This document shows positions 40,970-49,142 of a stretch of 64,000 nt of DNA, piece by piece. The notes beneath the pieces are model-generated. The model was not told where the DNA came from. It did no database searches and was given only the letters and a program-made list of their open reading frames with translations. Location: contig MBPM02000030.1 in the NCBI GenBank assembly GCA_001695595.3, positions 620,001 through 684,000 on the forward strand. Reading direction: 5' to 3'. Each line of letters begins with the position of its first letter. The stretch's first letter is position 1. Source of the stretch: Plasmopara viticola. Its lineage: Eukaryota; Oomycota; Peronosporomycetes; Peronosporales; Peronosporaceae. A program made the position numbers and the translations under genes.

Positions 40970-41480
40970 CAAAATTTCTACGAATCGATACCAAAGTCTA
41001 AAATTAAGAAGTCCTTAAAAGAATCCGCACTTCGACCTTCCATTTAGAATGTGCGTTGTGAGTCTTCATGGATTGGGAAGTCTAACACCGTGCCACATAT
41101 AATAGAACTTCTAAGCGAAGGCTGCACGATGATTGTAATTAGTACAGAGACCAATGAGACACTTTATGATCATCTCAAAGACACTATCGATAGTGTACAA
41201 GTGATTGAAGAAGGGATGGTTCCAGCAATGAGTGAAAGTGATAGCAAATCGAGCAAGGCAATCATATTTGATGACCTGTTGATGAAACCAAAGCGCACTC
41301 AAGCTCAGATTTCCCTTTTCGAGGACGTAAGGAAGGTTGGAGAATGATTTACATTTGACAGAGCTACTTTGGCGAGCTATACAAACAAACGGCGATAGAA
41401 AAATGAGCACGATGATAATACTTTCATTAATCGAACGATCGTCGGCCGGTGTGCGATCAGTAAAAAAGAAGATTGCTGAT
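40970..41480 (+). pseudogene. A32-like packaging ATPase relic (Maverick/NCLDV type)
   Basis: The + strand carries pieces of a viral-type DNA-packaging ATPase of the FtsK/HerA A32 group, spread over different frames. Visible pieces are an NPHF.LPFRM-like lead-in near 41,018, a damaged P-loop ending GKSNT near 41,075, and a Walker B-type AIIFDDL at about 41,266-41,286. After about 41,330 comes an RGR...MIYI...QSYF segment in another frame with an in-frame stop. At least two frame changes and that stop mean it cannot make a working enzyme. Such ATPases package DNA into capsids in Mavericks/Polintons and large DNA viruses. No capsid, protease or polymerase gene is seen nearby. Family call is moderately sure; element type is open. 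Confidence 0.6.
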
Positions 41481-41521
41481 CAGAGCTTTAACAAAATTGA
41501 CTAAAGCTATCGCTTTTAGTG

Positions 41522-41844
41522 TAATGTAATGTATTACGTTATCGCGTTCCCAAGTTATGAACGTGCTAGGCTCAGTCTGGCTAGTCCACGGCATAGAATA
41601 ATGTCCGCATACGTCGGGTCTCGTTCGGCGGGCAGTGCAGCCAGCACCGAGGTCGTGAGGGTCTTCTATTATTTTGTTTTTCTCTGACTTACTAAGAGCC
41701 CAGGTGGCGCCCTTGTGCTGGAAACCGTCGCGTCGAGGGTGAGACTCGTTAGAGACCTGCAGATGCCCGAGAGCACCTGCCCGAAGCGCGCGAGCATTTA
41801 GCCCCCGCGCTTGGAAGGAGGGCGTCACCCCAACCTTTTCCGAA
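41522..41844 (-). mobile_element. Short LINE-derived element, minus-strand copy
   Basis: Read on the minus strand this begins ttcggaaaaggttggggtga and ends in a (ATTAC)n-type tail (taatgtaatgtattac on the + strand at about 41,522). It has the same 5' and 3' ends as the 1,151-bp LINE derivative at 57.3-58.4 kb but is only about 323 bp, with most coding sequence deleted. It lies head to head with the next copy. Confidence 0.85.
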
Positions 41845-41885
41845 GCCCTGGTGAGTATGTTTATACAAATCTAAGCGATAGCTTC

Positions 41886-41917
41886 TTCGGAAAAGGTTGG
41901 GGTGACGCCCTCCTTCC
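41886..41917 (+). mobile_element. 5' stub of the LINE-derived element
   Basis: The first 32 bp or so of the element (ttcggaaaaggttggggtga onward to ctccttcc) appear alone, followed by the flank gccctggtgagtatgtttat. That flank also occurs at about 41,844, so a unit of about 77 bp (stub plus flank) is tandemly repeated before the full plus-strand copy. Confidence 0.75.
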
Positions 41918-41961
41918 TAAGCCCTGGTGAGTATGTTTATACAAATCCAAGCGATAGCTTC

Positions 41962-42282
41962 TTCGGAAAAGATTGGGGTGACGCCCTCCTTCCAAGCGCG
42001 GGGGATAAATGCTCGCGCGCTTCGGGCAGGTGCTCTCAAGCATCTGCAGGTCTCTAACGAGTCTCACCCTCGACGCGACGGTCTCCAGCACCAGGGCGCC
42101 ACCTGGGCTCTTACCAAGTCAGAGCTAACCAAAATAATGGAAGACCCTCATGACCTCGGTGCTGGCTGCACTGCCCGCCGAACGAGACCCGACGTATGCG
42201 GACACCACTCTATGCCGTGAACTAGCCAGACTGAGCCTAGCACGTGCATAACTTGGCAACGCGATAACGTAATACATTACAT
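41962..42282 (+). mobile_element. Short LINE-derived element, plus-strand copy
   Basis: This begins ttcggaaaagattggggtga and ends aacgtaatacattacat, about 321 bp. Internally, the 5' segment ending caccag is joined to gcgccacctgggctcttacc (from the reverse-transcriptase region of the longer element), then to the 3' segment starting ggaagaccctca. It has no coding capacity. With the minus copy it forms a long inverted repeat. Confidence 0.85.
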
Positions 42283-42732
42283 ACTCACCAGGTTGTCGGT
42301 ATGTGTTCGAGTATATTAATTTGTGCAACTGTACTGATTAAATTTATTCAATCGTTGCAGGTGTGCACGAAATTCCTCGATGAAGCCTGCTATGCTGAGC
42401 ATGGGCAACTTTGAAAAATTTAGCCCGACTAACACACGGGTACTTAAATTCCCAATCAACTAAAAGCATTGCAACTTAAGTTGAAAGGGTGTCGTTGCTT
42501 TGCTAAAGACTTTTCACTTCCACCATCTCACATTTTGCATGAAGAAAGTGACGTGGTGTGTTCATGAGGCCACAAAAGCCTCTACGGGTGATTAAAATAC
42601 GTCTAAAATGTCGACACAGGTCGTTTCGACGTGCTTGTCGAAGAAATTTGTTTACACTTCGACATGTAGAGCCCAGCTGTATTGACACAATTGTTAGAGG
42701 CTAATTGCTGTATTGTGTGGTGTATTTAGAAA
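42283..42732. other. Gene-free spacer
   Basis: I see no gene or structured repeat here. It begins with actcaccaggttgtcgg, whose start is the reverse complement of the cctggtgagt flank found beside the other element copies. Confidence 0.5.
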
Positions 42733-42956
42733 CAAGATGCGACATACCACGAAGTGGCCGACTGCACACACGAAAATATGGTTCATGCAGTAATGGAAGA
42801 CAAGTTAGACTGCCGAGAGGGTATGACCACTATGCTGAGGGAGGCAGATTGTGTCGTAATCTGAAGAATTTGCGACTCAACGTTCAAATGCGGTTATCTC
42901 GACATCGACACCGTCGTTATCAAAGCTATGACGTACTGTATAATGCTTCGTCGCTA
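42733..42956 (+). pseudogene. Unidentified coding-like relic
   Basis: One frame reads protein-like for about 40 codons (QDATYHEVADCTHENMVHAV and on to MLREADCVVI), meets TGA at about 42,860, then continues for about 32 codons (CDSTFKCGYLDIDTVVIKAM) to a second stop. Amino-acid composition and continuity across the stop suggest decayed coding sequence, but I do not recognise the family. Confidence 0.3.
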
Positions 42957-42989
42957 ATGGTATCTAGTGGTACGCTTGTTGCTTTTATA

Positions 42990-44100
42990 TGCCGAGGAAG
43001 ATTAAACGACGCGACATAAATCAAACAGTCCATCCACTGACGTACAATAAGAACGAGAATTGACTTGAACAATTTAATGGCGAACTGCGGAAGTAACGCA
43101 AAAAAATGACCACTACTGGGAACGAAAGCTACTCGAAAATTGTCCTCATCTTTGACGTCCGACTCCATCGGAACGATACCTCCCTGCTCGGCGATAGACT
43201 TGAAAGTGTCGATGATTTGAAGGGCGCTTACACGCAAAGATATAATATTTCGAGATGTTTTATGGCGCTAAAAGCCCGATGAATCTCGAGATGTTATCAT
43301 CTTTCGCAGTTTAGCAACACAAAGGGTCTTACTTTTTGCAAATGTAATATTGTAAGGAAAGCCTATAATTTGCTGCAAAGAGTTGACGCCCCCACGTGGC
43401 CACCGAAAGAGTGTCCTATTAGAAAAAGCTTGTTGCAATCTCCACCAAACGAGCGACAATTTTTAGCAACCCAGAAGACCTACTTTTTTTTACCAAAGCG
43501 TTGCTTCCCGTCTATAAATTAGTACCTCTAATATGCGACCCCACTTTGCATTATCCACATACAGCGTTCTCGACGTCCTCGACCATGTCCATAATTGAGC
43601 CATTTGGAAACGTTTTATTTCCAATAATGGCCACCAGAAAGCCCTGCGTGGCTAAATATGCACCAACCAGCGCGTACTGCCACTGAAGATCGAATACCAC
43701 GCTTAAAGACCAGTATATGATTGACAACTGCTGTCTGCACTCCGTAAACGTCGAGCGTGTTACGTTTGTACAGCCCATTGTGAATATCATAACACGACAA
43801 TTACGCAAAAGCAAGCAGCCGATTCTCGCTGCCAATCGAGGCTTCGAAATACACAAAAAATACTCGGAGCATCCAATTGACAAGCACCTGAGTGCTGCCT
43901 GCACATATTCGGGCCATGGTAGATGAGGCTCATTCTGTCGAAGCATCACGTGTAGCTGATGGATATTGTATACAGTGTAACGGACATGAGCCAGAAGCGC
44001 AAGCACGAGTTTCACACGCTGTGACTTTACAATCATAAAAGTGATGCCAAGAGTCTTCAGCTCAGACGTCGATAAACTTTTAAAATTTCGTATATTTCGT
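42990..44100 (-). pseudogene. Alpha/beta-hydrolase pseudogene
   Basis: The minus strand holds parts of a serine alpha/beta hydrolase of the carboxylesterase/methylesterase type. In order: a KRNTLDVYGV and HILVFKRG segment, then in another frame QWQYALVGAYLATQGFLVAI and DMVEDVENA. A clean phase-0 intron follows (43,480-43,562, GTATGT...GTAG), then VFWVAKNCRSFGGDCNKL and the nucleophile elbow LIGHSFGGHVGAS (about 43,424-43,400). A stop comes at 43,363-43,365. Further down, GHFFALLPQ near 43,090 resembles the region around the catalytic histidine. The intron and elbow fit a once-real gene. The frame shift before QWQY, the stop, and too little sequence for the acid-residue region argue it is dead. 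It lies just downstream of the glycosyltransferase gene on the same strand. Confidence 0.6.
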
Positions 44101-44133
44101 CTATTTCTTCTATTACTACCTTTTCCTACATGG

Positions 44134-45545
44134 TTAAAACGGCACGTACTCAAGCTCGCGGCAGTTGTTGAATTGCGTTGCGAAACTTGACACAAACTTC
44201 GCCCGCGGATCAATGCCTGAAAATTTTTGCCACTGCTCCAAAGTCCTCTTCGTACCAATAGCAAATTTATCCAGGTCTGTGCGATCGAAGTCTTCATTCG
44301 TCACAGGAAGCCTTAGAATGTAGCGAATGCGTCGCCTGGAGGTCTGCTGTATTGCATAGCGCTTTTTCCAGTCGCGCTCCCAAACCACATTTCGCGGTTC
44401 GTACCAATGGTAAGCAATGTCATCTGATGGTACGTAAAAGTCGTAGCCGGAGGTCCAGAGCCGTGTCGCTCGCGAATACTCTTCGCCGTGGAATAAATAC
44501 GGCGTGTATGGGTCATTTCGTACCTCTTTAATCTGCTTGCATCCTCCAAAATTAAATCCTCCGGCAAGTTGCGACATTAGCCGGGGCTTTGGCGTGTCTT
44601 TCTTTTGAATCCACGTCGGGTCGGCGTACTGTACCATAGCGTCGTCTCCTATCGCCTCAATGCGAGACTTGCACATGAGCTGCACTCTATCGTTCGCGTC
44701 GAGCTCTGTTAGGTACTCCATGGACTTCGGATACACAGAAATGATGGCGTTAGGATTTTCTATCAAGTCCCATTGCGCTATTATATTTTCATCCCAGTTG
44801 GGGACGAAGATCAAGTGCGAGTCAATCGTCATGCAAAAATCCTCGTTTGTAATGGATTTTTCGGTCTCATATCGTGCAGCAGTAGGACCCTACAGAGCAA
44901 AGATATCCAGCAGACAATGACAGCATCACTCATAGCTTCCAAAGCTTAATCATCCTACTGTTGCATTGACTGCGTCAATTTGTGATGAAACAATCTGCGG
45001 GCGACGGCAAAACTTTTTGCCGACGAGTTCACAAAAAGCTTCAACGCATTGGGTCTCATTCTTTGACGGATAAATTTGATCGTGAATACTAATTTTTAAA
45101 TTATCGGGTGCCTTTGCGTTGTCAAAGATTGAGCGTAGCGTCTCTGAGCACCTTTCTCGTAAAAAACAAGCAGCACATGAGCTATCGCTAGCAAACAATT
45201 TTAATAGGCAGCCTGGTGGTACCCTGTTACGAACCTCCTTGAGTCGCGATAATTGGCAATCAAAATGATGGTACTGCGTCCATTGATAATCGACCGCGGA
45301 ATAGTGGCCTCGGTTGAGGCTGTAAGGTCGTCGTTGTTGGCACGTAAGCGAAGGGTGCGGTCCTCTATAGAAGCAGTGGCATCCCCGACCGCATAGTCTT
45401 GCAGGTAAAGTACCTCGTGGAGCACCGTGATGAGGCAAAAGATGGGGATTATTATGAGCACCACCACACAAAGATTCCACATAGCACTACGGCGTATGCC
45501 CGAAGTGGAGCTCACACGCCCATACGGCTGATGGACCGTCTTCAT
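44134..45545 (-). CDS. Type II membrane GlcNAc transferase-like protein (GT60/Skp1-GnT1 family)
   Basis: Three exons give 419 residues: 45545-45235, 45151-44959 and 44889-44134. Introns of 83 and 69 bp have GT-AG ends, and the splices restore family motifs: ANYRDSR joined to RCSETLRSIF, and DAVNAT joined to GPTAARYE. Residues 22-43 form a hydrophobic signal anchor, so the enzyme is probably lumenal in the Golgi. The IDSH motif at 190-193 (in FCMTIDSHLIFVPNWD) occupies the DxD-like metal/UDP-sugar site of the PF11397 family. Such enzymes transfer GlcNAc from UDP-GlcNAc to hydroxylated residues; Skp1 is the known substrate of the cytosolic members. I start at 45545 because it gives a short cytosolic tail; an in-frame ATG lies at 45635. 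The substrate here is unknown. Confidence 0.82.
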
Positions 45546-45635
45546 TTTTGCCGCTTTGCCAATTTTAAATATGGTTTCAACCACGTCACTCTTACTATCT
45601 GACGTGATTTGAGTACAGATGTGGGCAGTTATCAA

Positions 45636-46234
45636 ACGATAAAAGTTGAAGACCGAGCGTAAAAATCAAATGCAAAAGAAGGTTCCTAAAGCTTTTTCCA
45701 CTATACCAAAGTCCTTGGAATGAAGCAACAAAGGTGTTCTCATACCGGACAAACCGTAATGAGAGGGCTAGGTAAATAAGTATGGCCTCAACATTGTGTA
45801 ATTACGATATAAACATTGTTTTAAAGCTTTCTACTAATTATCGCTTGGGAATCTTGTTTAGGAAGCACCGAATTGATTGCATCAAGCTGAAGAGCTCACA
45901 GAGCACGAAGATTGGCGATGGCCACACCACACCATCGATCAACTTGTCGTCTTCATCGTTAGCCGTCTTCCATATTCGCGACGCTGAGCACCTGTACATG
46001 TCTTTCGGGTTTTCACAACGCGAATGGCAAAGGAAGCTGTACAAATAGTTTTTGACCCGATCTAGGATCGTATATAGCGCGCCGACGCTCGTTCAGGCGT
46101 CGATAACAATTTGTTTGCTTGGTGACAATCGATGCTTTTGAAAAAGAGCGGCAGGACACTAAGACATCAGCCACGGCAAACTTAGTGGTAGTTTACGTAC
46201 ATAGACAGTATGCGGCATGACTGGCAGCAAGATT
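45636..46234. other. Intergenic stretch without a supported gene
   Basis: An 88-codon open frame at 45782-46048 (+) and one opposite it at 45838-46044 (-) show no recognisable domain, and I do not call either. The stretch may include 5' remains of the transposon that follows. Confidence 0.4.
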
Positions 46235-46778
46235 TTTGAGGCACAGTAATCGGGCGAGCATGGCGTTTGCTTTAACGACAGAAGACAGCAGCGATACAAT
46301 GTGAATGTGCAAGTTGTGTACAACGACCGCCGCCATACTTTGACGATCGTACACAATCATAAACTGATACATTGTTAGGCGCGAGATAACGAACTGTCTA
46401 AACCGATTATATTCAACGATGGTCAATACTTCATTGCAGATCCAGTGTATCTTACTGGCCATGTTGCCAACACCATTGTGCCCACTTATTACCCAAACGT
46501 GAACATTTTTGATGTCGTAAATTTCAATCATCGCTTAAGGAGCTCCGAATTATAATCCTTAGCGAGCATTGTTGTGGAGGCAGGCACGTATTGTTCTACA
46601 CAACGTGCTAATCGACTTTGGTTGTAATCGAAGTGTTGATGAGACTTCAGACGCTCCAGCAGCAACACATGACAAGGATGATGACACGATCCTAATGTGC
46701 AATGATTTCATTCGAAAAACAATATCAAATGTTAAGAGATCGGTATTAAATAAGTGGGAGATGACAGCTCGACCGTAG
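46235..46778 (+). pseudogene. PIF/Harbinger-like DDE transposase relic
   Basis: One + frame from 46,235 to 46,555 carries two internal TAA/TAG stops yet reads as a DDE_Tnp_4-type core: NVNVQVVYNDRRHTLTIV, then IIFNDGQYFIADPVYL, then DVVNFNHRLRSSEL. A second piece at about 46,587-46,778 in another frame reads IVLHNVLIDFGC, like the C-terminal LHN motif of these transposases. The part between (the RL.SE..FG.LK region) is mostly lost. No terminal inverted repeats were found. Homology is judged by motif order only. Confidence 0.55.
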
Positions 46779-46940
46779 CGCACTACAAAGTCTTGCACAG
46801 GTATAGGACCGTTACTTTTTCGGTGTAAATTGCATTAAGCTTGCCTTGCAGAAAACTTTGGTCATCATTAGGCTTATAGCAAAAAAAAATTCACTTCACT
46901 GCCTGTCTTAAACAAATGATTTTTCTTTTGAAACTGCACT

Positions 46941-47948
46941 TTAGTTGTCAGGTATTTCAACACGAAGCAGTTCCTCAGTGCGGCGTCCAGCGTGCGCAAC
47001 GACAGCAGGCTCTCTAAGAGACAAGACGCAGCTCGAACCAACAAAAAATGTGCCATTTTCAGTTCCAATTCGATTTGAGCACAGGAAGTGGCAGTTGGGC
47101 TTAGCATAATCACCTTTTCGCAAGACATGAGTAATCGGAGAGAGACGTTGCGCCCAGTAAGAGAGTGTTGAATACGACTCCTTGTCATGATCTTCAAAGT
47201 CATTCCAAGCACACGCAAACAAAACCAAGTCACTCTTGTTTTCCACGACATGTGTGCCAAACTCGTACGCGGAGAAGGGAGCTTTAAAGTCATTTGGGTT
47301 GATATCCATGCAGATTCCAAATGAAATAGTCTTGCAAAGCCACGGGCAGTCCCATGTGAAGAAGCTATCTCCCGCTGTGGCCCACGATTTGTCAGTCTCA
47401 TACAGAAATGTTTTTCGCGGGTTGCACACGAGCTCGCCGTCAGGGCTTACAACCAACATGGAGTTGTACAACACATCGCCATCTTTCTCCACGTACCCAC
47501 AGGTTACCATACACTGCAGCCGACGCGCTTGTTGCTGACACCAATTGAATATCTGCCCTCCACCTGCCACTTCAGCTACTAGAGCCACGTCGATTTTGGA
47601 CTTAAAGACGTAACCCGTGAACGCCATCTTTACAGCACCGGTTTGCAGCCAGGAGTAAGCAGCCCACAGGTATAATTATATCGTATGCACCTTACCTCTG
47701 GCAGCATTAATATGTCAATTTTGTCTTCTTCACACAGCGACGCCACCATGACATTTACGTGCTGCTAAAATGATGGGCTTTAATTTACTTAATTAATTAA
47801 CATCAGTTATTGCGACGGACCTCCATATTGCGCTTAATCTGCCCAAGCTGCGGGTCTTTAAAAACGCGAGGCACTCCACATCATTAGCACTCGACCAACC
47901 GCCATATTAGCCACCAAACGCACCATATTGCACTATAGCAATTTGCAT
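46941..47948 (-). CDS. Protein N-terminal amidase, nitrilase superfamily (Nta1-like)
   Basis: Four exons give 271 residues: 47948-47924, 47855-47821, 47764-47696 and 47627-46941. The introns are 68, 56 and 68 bp. The first exons are tiny (25, 35 and 69 bp) but rebuild the start of the carbon-nitrogen hydrolase fold: MQIAIVQYDPQLGQI, then KIDILMLPE joined to MAFTGYVF. The catalytic triad is visible as E43 (LPEMAFTGY), K115 (RKTF) and C149 (FGICMDINP). The match in FGICMDINPNDFKAPFSAYEF is to Nta1-type amidases, which deamidate N-terminal Asn/Gln and so create N-degrons. Length is shorter than yeast Nta1, which has a C-terminal extension. The neighbours are also ubiquitin-system genes. A general nitrilase role is the main alternative. 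Confidence 0.85.
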
Positions 47949-48340
47949 TTTCAGCAAATACCAAATCTCGGCAGAGCTAAATATTAGTGTGGTACACTGA
48001 TTATTTGCTGTACACGATCCATGACTTTCATACTGTATAGTATTTAAAGCTTCTGCTGCTTACACAAGCTTACAAAAAGATCAGAGATTGCTGTGCGCTG
48101 TCACGGAGGTCTGGCGCTGAAATTAGAGCTACGAATTAATATATGTAAGGAGTGTGAAGTAGAGACACTGCCATGCTTAGGCAAGCTATATTTTAGTAAC
48201 AAAGCTTAACATTTATAGCATGCGACGAATCTTTCTAGCCTTATTCCAGATGCGAATTCAAAACTGAGTGTCAAAATTTTGCCATTTATTGAGCCTCCAC
48301 GGGTTTTTGAACCTTGTCTAACAAAGCCAAAGTTAAGTTG
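47949..48340. other. Intergenic DNA between two minus-strand genes
   Basis: This is 392 bp, AT-rich, with no ORF or repeat that I can support. It must contain the upstream region of the amidase gene and the 3' end of the SENP8-like transcript. Confidence 0.5.
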
Positions 48341-48997
48341 TTATCCATTCTCGACTTGTAACCTCTTGATGAGTTCAGAAATTCTCTTTCGTAGTTCTGT
48401 CACTCTATGAGGCGTTGCATAATTGCCCAATGACATCATTTCCATTTCGCTCGCATGTTGACGACTAAAAAATTCGGCTACCACTAGAACGTACATTCCG
48501 CAGTCATAGCTATTTTGCTGCTGGGGGGCGTCTTGCACTTCCTCCACCTTAGCGAAGCAGTCATTTCCATCGTATCTTCTGACTGCTTGTAGCATAAAAT
48601 GAAAAGATTCTGCTGCACGCCGCGCTGCGTTTTTGTTGTAACCCGAACTTGAGTCAAAGTGCTGATACTTCCCGTCGCAGTAGACAAGAAGCGACCAGTG
48701 GCTACTATTCCCTACAAGCGTTTCGTTATCGGTAACTGGGATGAGAAATATTCGTTTACTCTTGATGTCTAGACCCTCTGCTAGTTCTTTGTACTCGGCC
48801 TCTTCCTCGCACTGGTGCAGCAGGCACGAAACTACCGCCGGATCCATAAGTAGCATGTCGTTCGGGACCGTTGTCTGCATTAAATACTGCAAATAAAAGT
48901 TGATAGCGTTGTCATTGAGCCACTGACAACCTGCGAACAGCTCTACATCCGACTCGTACAATTGTACGTCGTGGTATTTGAGCACTTGCTTTGCCAT
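48341..48997 (-). CDS. NEDD8-specific cysteine protease, SENP8/NEDP1/DEN1-like
   Basis: A single exon gives 218 residues, close to the roughly 212 of human SENP8. This C48 (Ulp1-type) protease removes NEDD8 from substrates and matures its precursor. The catalytic residues are visible: H100 in SSHWSLLV, D115 in YQHFDSSSG, and C166 in QQNSYDCGMYV, with an oxyanion glutamine just upstream. WLNDNAINFYL (26-36) is the typical substrate-groove start. An in-frame ATG at 49090 would add 31 residues with no family similarity, so I prefer 48997. The gene is divergent from the Rpn13 gene with 145 bp between start codons. SUMO proteases share the fold, but the small size favours SENP8. Confidence 0.9.
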   Translation of the reverse strand: MAKQVLKYHDVQLYESDVELFAGCQWLNDNAINFYLQYLMQTTVPNDMLLMDPAVVSCLLHQCEEEAEYKELAEGLDIKSKRIFLIPVTDNETLVGNSSHWSLLVYCDGKYQHFDSSSGYNKNAARRAAESFHFMLQAVRRYDGNDCFAKVEEVQDAPQQQNSYDCGMYVLVVAEFFSRQHASEMEMMSLGNYATPHRVTELRKRISELIKRLQVENG

Positions 48998-49142
48998 ATA
49001 ATGACAATCAATAATTATTATTGATACTTGACTCCAATTTGGTCTGTCGAAAAGCATAAGCGTACTGCGATACTGAATAGAATACCTCACATCTTTAGAT
49101 ACATAAAATAAGACGCATTAGTATCCTTCTTGCTAGAGCAAA
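48998..49142. promoter_or_regulatory. Short bidirectional intergenic region, SENP8-like / Rpn13
   Basis: Only 145 bp separate the two divergent start codons, so both core promoters and both 5' leaders must lie within or overlap this region. It contains AT-rich stretches (ataattattattgatact). I did not find a clean textbook initiator. If the SENP8-like gene used its upstream ATG, the gap would be only 52 bp. Confidence 0.6.

Noticed and set aside
41457..42328. Open frames of 60-120 codons around 41.5-42.3 kb
   Set aside because: They lie in the GC-rich LINE-derived short elements and read the same element on both strands. They have no conserved domain.
43551..44297. Single 248-residue membrane protein on the minus strand
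   Set aside because: The hydrophobic look comes from mixed frames. Its C-terminal third is an alpha/beta-hydrolase exon ending in a good GT donor, and its start overlaps the glycosyltransferase gene.
46874..47401. 175-codon minus-strand frame overlapping the amidase
   Set aside because: It is an alternative frame of the amidase exon without any motif.
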